14,722 bases of DNA from DATELY01 sp035276085. GTDB taxonomy: Bacteria; Pseudomonadota; Gammaproteobacteria; Steroidobacterales; Steroidobacteraceae. Each line of letters begins with the position of its first letter. Positions within the stretch are counted from its first letter, which is position 1. Both the position numbers and the translations under genes were made by a program. The notes under the pieces are model-generated. The model did no database searches, was not told the DNA's origin, and saw nothing but the letters and a program-made list of their open reading frames with translations. Below are positions 7,264-14,330 of this stretch, piece by piece. Location: positions 1 through 14,722 of the forward strand of contig DATELY010000088.1 in NCBI GenBank assembly GCA_035276085.1, written 5' to 3'.

Positions 7264-7888
7264 ACTTCCGCTGCTCAGCGCTGCGTTTTTGTTCGGCAAC
7301 ACCTGGGCGCAGACCTTGCAGCTGCCCGATCCCGCGGAGCCGATCACGATCACGGCGAACTCCAGCGTTCTCGATCATCGTCAGAACACCGTGCTCTATA
7401 GCAAGGTGCGCATCGCGCAAGGCGATGTCTCCGTCGAAGCGCAGCAGGCCTCTGCGACCGGCAAGGAATTCGAGAACAGCCAATGGACGTTCACCGGCGA
7501 TGTGCGCATTCGTTTGCCGAACGGTGCGATCGACGCAGACTCTGCCGTTGTGACATTCGATTCAGGCCAGCTCGCACACGCACGTATGGTCGGCAGTCCC
7601 GCACACTTCGAACAACATCGCACCGATCCCGAGCAGCTGGCCAAAGGTCATGCGGGTGTCATCGAGTACGACATCACGCACTCCACTGTGCGCTTGAGCG
7701 ACAAGGCCTGGCTCTCGGACGGCACGAACGAAATCTCCAGCGAGACGCTCGTCTATGACATGCGTGGCGAGCGCGTGCTCGCAAACCCCGAAGGCAAGGC
7801 GCAAGGCGGCGTGAACATCACGTTCCGGCCGCGCACGAACGGCGGCACGCCCTTACCCGTCGCACCCAAATCCGAGAAGGCTGAATGA
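7241..7888 (+). CDS. lptA: LPS transport periplasmic protein LptA
   Basis: LptA monomers join LptC to LptD and form the bridge that carries LPS across the periplasm. The 215-aa product has a signal peptide (about 1-23, ending NTWAQ) and an OstA/LptA beta-jellyroll domain (about 35-150). Typical segments are ITITANSSVLDHRQNTVLYSK and WTFTGDVRIRLPNGAIDADS. The rather long C-terminal tail (after about 180) is rich in Pro, Gly and Lys and probably flexible. Its ATG lies within lptC (23-nt overlap) and its TGA overlaps the lptB ATG (ATGA), so expression of all three is probably coupled. Length is within the family range of about 170-220 aa. Confidence 0.93.
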   Translation: MATLLPNKLPLLSAAFLFGNTWAQTLQLPDPAEPITITANSSVLDHRQNTVLYSKVRIAQGDVSVEAQQASATGKEFENSQWTFTGDVRIRLPNGAIDADSAVVTFDSGQLAHARMVGSPAHFEQHRTDPEQLAKGHAGVIEYDITHSTVRLSDKAWLSDGTNEISSETLVYDMRGERVLANPEGKAQGGVNITFRPRTNGGTPLPVAPKSEKAE

Positions 7889-8610
7889 GCCAGCTGCGCG
7901 TCGAGCACCTCGCCAAGAGCTACCGCTCGCGGCAAGTGGTCCGGGATCTCTCGCTGACTGTGTCGAGCGGCGAAGTCGTCGGGCTGCTAGGGCCGAACGG
8001 AGCGGGCAAGACCACGTCGTTCTACATGATCGTGGGGCTCGTGCCGTCCGATGCGGGTCAAATACAGCTCAATGACACCGACATCACCGACCTGCCCGTC
8101 CACCGCCGTGCCCGACTGGGGCTGGGCTATCTGCCCCAGGAAGCGTCGGTGTTTCGCAAGCTCTCGGTCGAAGACAACATCAAAGGCATTCTCGAGATTC
8201 GCCGCGATATGACCGCGGAGCAGCGGCGCGAGCAGCTCGATGCGTTGCTGGACGAGCTGCACATCTCTCACCTGCGGGGCAGCATCGGTCAGAGCCTCTC
8301 CGGCGGCGAGCGGCGACGGGTCGAAATTGCGCGGGCCCTGGCCGCCAATCCCCAGTTCATGCTGCTGGACGAGCCCTTCGCGGGTGTGGACCCCATCTCA
8401 GTTTTGGATATTCAACGCATCATCAAACACCTCAGCGCACGCAACATCGGGGTGTTGATTACGGACCATAACGTCAGGGAAACCCTAGGGATTTGTGGCC
8501 GCGCCTATATCGTCAGCAGTGGCAGCGTGATCGCCGCCGGAAGCGCGGACGAGATCCTTGCCAATCGGGAGGTCCGTGAGGTGTACTTGGGCCAGGATTT
8601 CAAACTGTAG
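7885..8610 (+). CDS. lptB: LPS export ABC transporter ATP-binding protein LptB
   Basis: LptB is the cytoplasmic ATPase that, as a dimer with LptF and LptG, extracts LPS from the inner membrane. The 241-aa product shows every ABC element: Walker A GPNGAGKT (36-43), Q-loop (Q85), signature LSGGE (138-142), Walker B FMLLDEP (158-164) and switch histidine H195 (TDHNVRET). The length equals that of E. coli LptB. The start ATG overlaps the lptA stop by 4 nt. lptF and lptG are not in the window and in related genomes lie elsewhere. The 69-nt gap to rpoN has no clear terminator, so rpoN may also be read from this transcript. Confidence 0.97.
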   Translation: MSQLRVEHLAKSYRSRQVVRDLSLTVSSGEVVGLLGPNGAGKTTSFYMIVGLVPSDAGQIQLNDTDITDLPVHRRARLGLGYLPQEASVFRKLSVEDNIKGILEIRRDMTAEQRREQLDALLDELHISHLRGSIGQSLSGGERRRVEIARALAANPQFMLLDEPFAGVDPISVLDIQRIIKHLSARNIGVLITDHNVRETLGICGRAYIVSSGSVIAAGSADEILANREVREVYLGQDFKL

Positions 8611-8679
8611 TTTTGGCCCGGCTCTTGCAGCCCTCTTTTACAAAAGTTGGCATGCGGGGTCTGCCGTACCCTCCAAGCG

Positions 8680-10128
8680 ATGCTCAAACCCGCCCTGCAG
8701 CTCAAACTTGGCCAGCAGCTCACGATGACGCCGCAGCTGCAGCAGGCCATCCGGCTGCTGCAGCTGCCTGTCCTGGACCTGCAAGCACAGATCCGCGAAG
8801 CCCTCGAGAGCAATGTGATGCTCGAGTCGGAGGACGAAAACGCGGCTCCGGAGGGCACAGAGTCTGCCCTCGAGACGAGTTTCGAGTCGGGCACCCGCAC
8901 CGAACAGCAGGCCGAAACCTCCAGCCAGGAAACCACCGAAATCGTCGAAGACGGCGAGTGGAACGACGACCACGTTACCGGCCCCTCCGAAACACCCTGG
9001 TCCGGCGGCGACGATCAGACGCAGGAATTCACCGATACCCGCGGGCAGACGCTCCAAGACCATCTCTTGTGGCAGCTGGAAATGTCGCGTCTGGACGAGC
9101 GTGAGCGGCGCATCGGCGCAGCCATCATCGATGCCGTCAACGATGACGGCTATCTGATCGAGTCGTTGGAAGAGATCGCCCTCAACCTGCTGCCGGAAGT
9201 GACGTGCACTCCAACGGACGTCGAGAACATCCTCTATCACGTGCAGCAGATGGATCCGGCCGGCGTAGGCGCCCGCTCGGTATCGGAGTGCATCGAATTG
9301 CAGATCCGACAGCTCGATGTGAACACGCCCGGCCGGCAAACAGCGATCGTGATCGCTGCCGAGTACCTGGATCAGGTTGCGGAGCAGCAGTACGGCCTAT
9401 TACGACGACAATTGCGCGTCACGGACGAGGAGCTCGAGTACGCCCTGGCACTCGTCCGGGCGTGCCAGCCACGTCCGGGATCGAGCGTGCATTCCGCGCC
9501 CGCGGAATACATAGTGCCCGATGTGTTCGTGCGCCGGACGGAACGCGGGTGGGTCGTCGACATCAACCCCGCCAGCCTGCCGCGCATTCGGGTCAATCAG
9601 AGCTACGCGGGCGCCATCAGCCGCACGGGCGATCACGCCATGCTGCGCGCGCAGTTGCAGGAGGCCCGCTGGCTGATCCGCAGTCTGGAGATCCGGAACG
9701 ACACGCTGTTGAAGGTGGCGCGCTGCATCGTGCAGCGGCAATCTGCGTTCCTGGAGCACGGCGACGAGCACATGCAGCCCATGATCCTGAAGGATGTTGC
9801 GGAAGCTGTGCAAATGCATGAATCCACGATATCGAGAGTCACCACGAACAAGTACATGCATACCCACCGTGGAGTTTTCGAGTTCCGTTACTTCTTTTCC
9901 AGCCATGTGTCGTCCAGCGACGGCACGGAGCTGTCCTCGACCGCCATTCGCGCGAAAATCCGCAAGCTCGTGGCCCAGGAAGAAAGCGAGAAGCCCCTCT
10001 CCGACAGTCGTATCGCCGAGATCCTGTCGCAAGAAGGCGTACAAGTCGCCCGCCGCACCGTGGCCAAGTATCGTGAAGCATTGGGAATCGCGCCGTCCAG
10101 CGAACGAAAGCGCGTGGCGAGCCGATGA
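8680..10128 (+). CDS. rpoN: RNA polymerase sigma-54 factor
   Basis: RpoN directs RNA polymerase to -24/-12 promoters that need an AAA+ activator. The 482-aa product has the Gln/Leu-rich region I (1-50, opening MLKPALQLKLGQQLTMTPQL), an acidic low-complexity region II (about 50-115), the core-binding domain (about 120-310), a helix-turn-helix near 369-390 (LKDVAEAVQMHESTISRVT) and the RpoN box ARRTVAKYRE (457-466). The start is set by this conserved opening. An in-frame TTG at 8647 would add 11 residues unlike the family. No Shine-Dalgarno sequence is evident. A TTGCAG at 8625-8630 could be a -35 but has only a 3-of-6 -10 behind it. The position after lptB and before hpf is the standard one. 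Confidence 0.97.
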   Translation: MLKPALQLKLGQQLTMTPQLQQAIRLLQLPVLDLQAQIREALESNVMLESEDENAAPEGTESALETSFESGTRTEQQAETSSQETTEIVEDGEWNDDHVTGPSETPWSGGDDQTQEFTDTRGQTLQDHLLWQLEMSRLDERERRIGAAIIDAVNDDGYLIESLEEIALNLLPEVTCTPTDVENILYHVQQMDPAGVGARSVSECIELQIRQLDVNTPGRQTAIVIAAEYLDQVAEQQYGLLRRQLRVTDEELEYALALVRACQPRPGSSVHSAPAEYIVPDVFVRRTERGWVVDINPASLPRIRVNQSYAGAISRTGDHAMLRAQLQEARWLIRSLEIRNDTLLKVARCIVQRQSAFLEHGDEHMQPMILKDVAEAVQMHESTISRVTTNKYMHTHRGVFEFRYFFSSHVSSSDGTELSSTAIRAKIRKLVAQEESEKPLSDSRIAEILSQEGVQVARRTVAKYREALGIAPSSERKRVASR

Positions 10129-10183
10129 ATCGAGGTTTCCAATAGATGTCATCGTAGGTAGGTCAAAGCCGAAGGAGGCGCTC

Positions 10184-10513
10184 ATGCAACTGCATGTCAC
10201 GGGTCATCACGTAGAGGTCACGGCTTCCATGAAGGACTACGTCGAGAAGAAACTCGACCGTATCGTGCGACACTCCGACCGCGTCATCGACGTGCACTGC
10301 ATCCTGAGCGTGGAGAAGAAGGTCAGACATAAAGCGGAGGCCACCATCTTCCTGAGCGGTGGCAAGGTCTTCGCAGATGCGATCGATGACGACATGTACG
10401 CCGCAATCGACGCCCTCGCGGACAAGCTCGACCGCAGCGTCAAGAAGCACAAAGAAAAGCTCAACGATCATCACGCCATCGAGGCGCAGAAACACCAGCA
10501 ACCGTCGCTGTGA
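10184..10513 (+). CDS. hpf: Ribosome hibernation promoting factor, short type
   Basis: HPF binds the small ribosomal subunit near the decoding site in stationary phase and promotes inactive ribosome dimers. The 109-aa product closely follows the family: MQLHVTGHHVEVTASMKDYV at the start and DDMYAAIDALADKLDRSVKK in the second helix. It is slightly longer than E. coli HPF (95 aa) because of a His/Gln-rich tail (about 97-109), and it lacks the large dimerization domain of long HPF. The start is fixed by a strong AAGGAGG (10172-10178) five bases before ATG. A longer upstream open frame overlaps rpoN and is not needed. It follows rpoN by 55 nt. ptsN, which often comes next, is absent. Confidence 0.95.
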   Translation: MQLHVTGHHVEVTASMKDYVEKKLDRIVRHSDRVIDVHCILSVEKKVRHKAEATIFLSGGKVFADAIDDDMYAAIDALADKLDRSVKKHKEKLNDHHAIEAQKHQQPSL

Positions 10514-10516
10514 AAC

Positions 10517-10540
10517 GCGCCCCGTCGACGCGGGGCGCTT
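10517..10540 (+). terminator. Rho-independent-like terminator after hpf
   Basis: GCGCCCCG (10517-10524) and CGGGGCGC (10531-10538) form a perfect 8-bp GC-rich stem with a 6-base loop, starting 3 nt after the hpf stop. The following run (TTGTCGCTATT) is a poor T-tract, so termination may be partial. It would separate the kds-lpt-rpoN-hpf message from rapZ. Confidence 0.6.
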
Positions 10541-10561
10541 GTCGCTATTGCGCTCTGGGCG

Positions 10562-10676
10562 CGGTCGGCTAGTCTGCTAGCTTGCTGGCCAGAGGATGTG
10601 CGCTCTGGTCAGCGCACATCCTGGCTGGCTGCAGGATGACTTCATCTGGCCAGCTAGCCAGCCAGCTAGCCGACCG
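10562..10676 (+). repeat. Long nested inverted repeat upstream of rapZ
   Basis: Bases 10562-10593 pair with 10645-10676 without gaps: 27 Watson-Crick pairs and one G-U out of 32 positions. The right arm is built of four-base units (CCAG, CTAG, CCAG, CCAG, CTAG, CCGA, CCGA). Inside lies a second, perfect hairpin and a short GATGA/TCATC pair, so the RNA could fold as a long stem with a branched top. The right arm ends 9 nt before the rapZ ATG, in the place of a Shine-Dalgarno sequence. It may be a leader RNA structure, a dispersed repeat, or the remnant of a deletion; the sequence alone does not decide. Confidence 0.7.
10593..10622 (+). repeat. Perfect 11-bp inner hairpin within the rapZ upstream repeat
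   Basis: AGGATGTGCGC (10593-10603) and GCGCACATCCT (10612-10622) are exact reverse complements around an 8-base loop, TCTGGTCA. There is no T-tract after it, so it is not a typical terminator. It sits at the top of the longer imperfect stem. Confidence 0.75.
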
Positions 10677-10685
10677 ACCTTCCGT

Positions 10686-11555
10686 ATGCGCCTCGTCATC
10701 GTCAGTGGACTCTCCGGCTCCGGTAAGAGCGTGGCTCTGCACATGCTCGAAGATCTGGGCTATTACTGCGTGGACAACATCCCCGCGGGATTGCTGCCGA
10801 TGTTCATCTCGCACACGGTGCGCTCACGCGAAAGCGTGTATGCGTACACGGCGATCGGCATGGATGCGCGCAATCAGCCGTCTGAAATCGCATCGGTACC
10901 CGAACTGGTCGGCCAACTGCGGCGCAGCGGCCTCGCCTGCGATGTCATCTTCTTGCGTGCCGATGAAGATGCGCTGCTCAAACGGTACAGCGAGACGCGC
11001 CGGCGCCATCCCTTGAGCCGCGATGGCCTGAGTCTCGCCGAAGCGATCCAGCAAGAGCGCATCCTGCTCGAGCCGATCATCGATTCGGCCGACCTCATCA
11101 TCGATACGACCGGCACCAGCGTGCATGAGTTGCGCGAGCTCGTGCGGGTGCGGGTGGGCGCGCGCACCGAGGAACGACTGTCGATCCTGTTCGAATCATT
11201 TGCTTTCCGGCACGGCGTGCCGGGCGATGCGGATTTCGTCTTCGACGTGCGCAGCCTGCCGAATCCACATTGGGAGCCGGGTCTTTCGCAACTGACCGGA
11301 CGCGATGCACCGGTCGTGGCATTCCTGGAACGTCACGAGGCGGTGACGCGCATGTTCGAGGACATCGTACGGTTCCTCGACCAATGGATTCCTCAGTTCG
11401 TCGCGACCAATCGCAGTTATCTCACGATTGCGATCGGCTGCACCGGTGGGCAGCATCGATCCGTATATCTCGTTGAACGTTTGACCGAGTATTTCGCAGC
11501 AAAGTACCCGCTGGTCTACGCGCGCCATCAGATGGCTGCGCCGAACCGCACGTAA
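10686..11555 (+). CDS. rapZ: RNase adapter / nucleotide-binding protein RapZ
   Basis: RapZ proteins (YvcJ/YhbJ family) bind nucleotides. In E. coli RapZ delivers the small RNA GlmZ to RNase E and so tunes glucosamine-6-phosphate synthesis. The 289-aa product has a P-loop GLSGSGKS (8-15) and a Walker B-like DLIIDTTG. The conserved C-terminal half includes FRHGVPGDADFVFDVRSLPNPHW-like and GCTGGQHRSVY segments. I chose ATG at 10686 because family similarity begins there; the open frame continues upstream only through the inverted repeat. No Shine-Dalgarno sequence is seen. Aligned by eye, the four basic residues of the E. coli RNA-binding tail (K270, K281, R282, K283) are Pro, Pro, Asn and Arg here. 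Usual PTS neighbours are absent on both sides. Confidence 0.94.
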   Translation: MRLVIVSGLSGSGKSVALHMLEDLGYYCVDNIPAGLLPMFISHTVRSRESVYAYTAIGMDARNQPSEIASVPELVGQLRRSGLACDVIFLRADEDALLKRYSETRRRHPLSRDGLSLAEAIQQERILLEPIIDSADLIIDTTGTSVHELRELVRVRVGARTEERLSILFESFAFRHGVPGDADFVFDVRSLPNPHWEPGLSQLTGRDAPVVAFLERHEAVTRMFEDIVRFLDQWIPQFVATNRSYLTIAIGCTGGQHRSVYLVERLTEYFAAKYPLVYARHQMAAPNRT

Positions 11556-11566
11556 TCACCGCCACC

Positions 11567-11590
11567 GCGCGCCGCACGCGCATCATTTTT
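11567..11590 (+). terminator. Weak terminator-like hairpin after rapZ
   Basis: GCGCG (11567-11571) and CGCGC (11577-11581) form a short stem with a 5-base loop, followed by ATCATTTTT. The stem is only 5 bp, so this is a tentative call. The rest of the 11556-11678 gap holds a TACACT -10-like word (11616-11621) without a matching -35 and shows no clear Shine-Dalgarno sequence for mgtE. Confidence 0.35.
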
Positions 11591-11678
11591 CCTAGAGCCT
11601 GCGGCGCCCCGCCAGTACACTGCGCGCGGTTTTTTCCCGGGAACCTCTCGTGAGTGGCGCAAGTCCACGCACACGGCT

Positions 11679-13034
11679 ATGACCACTGCACCCGAATCCA
11701 CCCAGCCGAGCCGTTTGGCGGCATTGCGTGTTGCGCTCGAGCAGGGCGCGATGCGGCATGCGCAGCGCATGGTGAATTCGTTGCATCCGGCGGAAGTCGC
11801 TTCGCTGTTGGAATCCCTGCCGCCCGCGCGTCGCGAAATCGTCTGGGAGTTCATCGATCCCGAGCTCGAAGGCGACGTGCTCGTCGAGTTGAACGAGGAA
11901 GTCCGCGCCGAATTGATCGGCGGCATGGATGCCGAGGAGTTGATCGCAGCCACCGAGGGCATGGAGCTCGACGACCTCGCCGATCTCATCGGCGATCTGC
12001 CCGAAACAGTGAATCAACGCGTGCTGCGCTCGATGGACGCGCAGGATCGCGAGCGCCTCTCTGCCGTGCTGGCTTTTCCGGAGGACAGCGCCGGCGGCCT
12101 GATGAACGTCGACACGGTCAGCGTGCGACCCGACGTCACGATCGAAGTCGTGTTGCGCTATTTGCGCATCCGCGGCGAATTGCCGGAGCGCACCGACCGG
12201 CTATTCGTGGTCAACCGCTACGACCAGTACCTGGGTGCACTCGATATCACGAAGCTGCTCACCGAAGACCCGGAGAACACGGTCGGTGAGGCCATGGACA
12301 CCACTGTCGAGGGAATTGCCCCCGACACCCCTGCGAACGAAGTTGCCAAGCTGTTCGAGGATCGCGACCTCGTGTCTGCAGCCGTGGTCAGCAAGGACGG
12401 CAAGCTCCTGGGTCGCATCACTATCGACGACGTCGTGGACGTCATCCGCGAAGAAGCCGATCACTCCGTGATGAGCATGGCCGGCTTGCACGAGGACGAG
12501 GACGTCTTTGCGGGTGTGATTCCGACTGCGCGCAGGCGCCTCCTGTGGCTGACGGTGAATCTTGCGACGGCGCTCTTTGCCGCCAATGTGGTTGGCCTCT
12601 TCGAGGCGACCATCGAGCAGGTCGTGGCACTGGCGGTACTCATGCCAGTGGTCGCCAGCATGGGTGGCATCGCCGGCAGTCAGACATTGGTGCTGATGAT
12701 CCGCGGTCTCGCGCTCGGCAAAATCGAGCAGGCCAACGCGCGTTGGTTGCTGGGCCGCGAAGCGGCGGTGGGCGCGTTGAACGGCTTTGGACTGGCGGTG
12801 CTCGTGGGACTCGCGGCAGGCGCCTGGTTCCACGATTGGGCCGTGGGCGCCATCATCTGCGCAGCGCTGGTCATCAACATGCTGGCTGGCGCACTGGCCG
12901 GCGTCGGCGTACCGCTCGCGCTGCGGCGCATGGGCATCGATCCAGCCCTGGCTGGCGGCACCATCCTGACGACGTTCACGGACTCGATCGGGTTTGCCTC
13001 GCTCCTCGGATTGGGAACGCTATTTCTCACGTGA
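11679..13034 (+). CDS. mgtE: Magnesium transporter MgtE
   Basis: MgtE is a homodimeric Mg2+ channel of the inner membrane, gated by cytosolic Mg2+. The 451-aa product has the whole architecture: an acidic superhelical N domain (about 20-130), a pair of CBS domains (about 135-255), a connecting helix and five membrane helices (about 285-450). The pore signature is present in MPVVASMGGIAGSQT, and the conserved membrane aspartate that binds Mg2+ appears as D435 (TTFTDSIGF). ATG at 11679 gives a normal N-terminus. In several proteobacterial genomes mgtE follows PTS genes, but here it follows rapZ directly, 123 nt downstream. Its last 15 nt overlap the end of the convergent patatin-like gene. Confidence 0.95.
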   Translation: MTTAPESTQPSRLAALRVALEQGAMRHAQRMVNSLHPAEVASLLESLPPARREIVWEFIDPELEGDVLVELNEEVRAELIGGMDAEELIAATEGMELDDLADLIGDLPETVNQRVLRSMDAQDRERLSAVLAFPEDSAGGLMNVDTVSVRPDVTIEVVLRYLRIRGELPERTDRLFVVNRYDQYLGALDITKLLTEDPENTVGEAMDTTVEGIAPDTPANEVAKLFEDRDLVSAAVVSKDGKLLGRITIDDVVDVIREEADHSVMSMAGLHEDEDVFAGVIPTARRRLLWLTVNLATALFAANVVGLFEATIEQVVALAVLMPVVASMGGIAGSQTLVLMIRGLALGKIEQANARWLLGREAAVGALNGFGLAVLVGLAAGAWFHDWAVGAIICAALVINMLAGALAGVGVPLALRRMGIDPALAGGTILTTFTDSIGFASLLGLGTLFLT

Positions 13035-14222
13035 CAGCCGGCGGAATTGCCCGGTGGCCGTGACGTTGGTGGGCGCACCACCAATGAAGCCGATCAAATC
13101 GTCCGAGCGCTTCATGGCGTCCTGGTAGCCCAGCGAGATCAACTCGCGGGTGTAGCTGTCCTGGAACATGAGATAGCTCATCAACTGGCCGCCGGCGCGG
13201 TTCAGTGCTCCCATGGTCCGCAGCAGCACGCGCAAGGCTCGTGGCAAAGACCCGGCATGTTTGCGGGCGATCTCCGATAGGTCGCGGCTGGGCAGCAGCA
13301 CCATCATGTCGATGAACTTGAGTTTGACGCCATCCACCTCCACCGGCCCGATGGCTTTCACGATCGTATTGATCTGCGTGAGCCGCTCGAGGTCCGAATA
13401 CAACCCATCGACGAACAGCGCATCGAGCATGTAACCGAAGATCTGGCCGAAGCTCGGAGGTGCCTGCATGGCCGCCGCAGACGGCAGCACTTGCGCTTCG
13501 TTGCGCGTCCCGATCACGAGCAACCGGTCGGCCCCTAAATGAATGGCAGCGCTGAACGGCGTGGACTTCCGCATCGAGCCGTCGCCGAAATACTCATCGC
13601 CCATGCGCACCGGGGGGAACAGGAACGGCACCGCCACGCTCGCCATCAGGTGATCGAGATCGATCTTCGCCTGCTCGCCGGCACGCCGCGCGCGAACCCA
13701 GGGCTTCAACCCGGGCTTGCAATGGAAATACGAGACCGAGCGCGCACTGGAGTATCCGGCCGCGGACAACGCCAACGCCTGCAGATGTCCCTGGTCGATC
13801 GATTGATCGATCGCCTTGAAGTCGAAATGCTGCTTGAGCAGCTCGCGCAACGGCGTGTTGTCGAAGAGTGCTTTGGGTGGCGGCAATAGCCATCCCCCAG
13901 AAGCCATCGCCAATGCCCAATGCAGTCCGGCGCGCCACATCGTTGGAGCATCTGCGCGATAGACCTGCCCGACCTGGAAATCGCGCCAGACACGCTCGAG
14001 CTTGCCGATTGCGCCGCGAAATCGCGCGGCGTCGATGGCGAGGGCCGTGGCATTCACGGCACCTGCGGAAGTGCCACTGATGACGGGAAAGGGATTGGCT
14101 GTCCGGGGCGGCAACAAGTCCGCGATGGCTCGCAGCACGCCTACTTGATAGGCAGCCCGGGCACCGCCGCCTGGCAGCACCAAGCCGAGATTCAAGCGCG
14201 GATTGCCTGACGCTGCATCCAT
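13020..14222 (-). CDS. Patatin-like phospholipase family protein
   Basis: Patatin-like proteins are Ser-Asp dyad lipid acyl hydrolases. The 400-aa product has the oxyanion segment GGGARAAY (18-25), the nucleophile elbow GTSAG with S52, and a likely catalytic Asp at D214 in the sequence DGS, where the common form is DGG or DGA. The patatin domain covers about 10-235. The remaining 165 residues are not a domain I recognise. No signal peptide or clear membrane helix is seen, so it is probably cytoplasmic. I chose ATG at 14222; GTG at 14225, one codon earlier, is possible. The substrate cannot be told from sequence. It is divergent from the peroxiredoxin gene (108 nt apart) and overlaps the end of mgtE by 15 nt. 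Confidence 0.88.
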   Translation of the reverse strand: MDAASGNPRLNLGLVLPGGGARAAYQVGVLRAIADLLPPRTANPFPVISGTSAGAVNATALAIDAARFRGAIGKLERVWRDFQVGQVYRADAPTMWRAGLHWALAMASGGWLLPPPKALFDNTPLRELLKQHFDFKAIDQSIDQGHLQALALSAAGYSSARSVSYFHCKPGLKPWVRARRAGEQAKIDLDHLMASVAVPFLFPPVRMGDEYFGDGSMRKSTPFSAAIHLGADRLLVIGTRNEAQVLPSAAAMQAPPSFGQIFGYMLDALFVDGLYSDLERLTQINTIVKAIGPVEVDGVKLKFIDMMVLLPSRDLSEIARKHAGSLPRALRVLLRTMGALNRAGGQLMSYLMFQDSYTRELISLGYQDAMKRSDDLIGFIGGAPTNVTATGQFRRLSREK

Positions 14223-14330
14223 CACTCAAGTGCTCGTATCGATTGCTGCGCGAGCCGGTTGCAAGCCATTCAGAGTTAGTATGGCACAGTGTCCTACATA
14301 GACTCGGTCGGCCACCCTCAGGAGTGACTC

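Noticed and set aside
8647..8669. Sigma-54-like TTGGCATG followed by a CTGC word upstream of rpoN
   Set aside because: The GG and GC are 12 bases apart instead of 10, and the -12 element is poor.
10596..10685. N-terminal extension of RapZ to an upstream ATG at 10596
   Set aside because: The added 30 residues come from the inverted repeat and have no counterpart in RapZ proteins, whose conserved start is at 10686.
11639..11648. GGGAACCTCT before mgtE, matching the reverse complement of 117-126 near the left repeat
   Set aside because: Ten-base matches between two places in a 14.7-kb window are expected many times by chance, and the similarity does not extend.
11556..11678. Possible M-box (Mg2+) riboswitch in front of mgtE
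   Set aside because: The gap is only 123 nt including a terminator-like hairpin, which is short for the aptamer, and I could not find its conserved helices.
14282..14296. TGGCAC word upstream of the peroxiredoxin gene as a sigma-54 -24 element
   Set aside because: Ten bases after the GG the sequence is TA, so there is no -12 GC.
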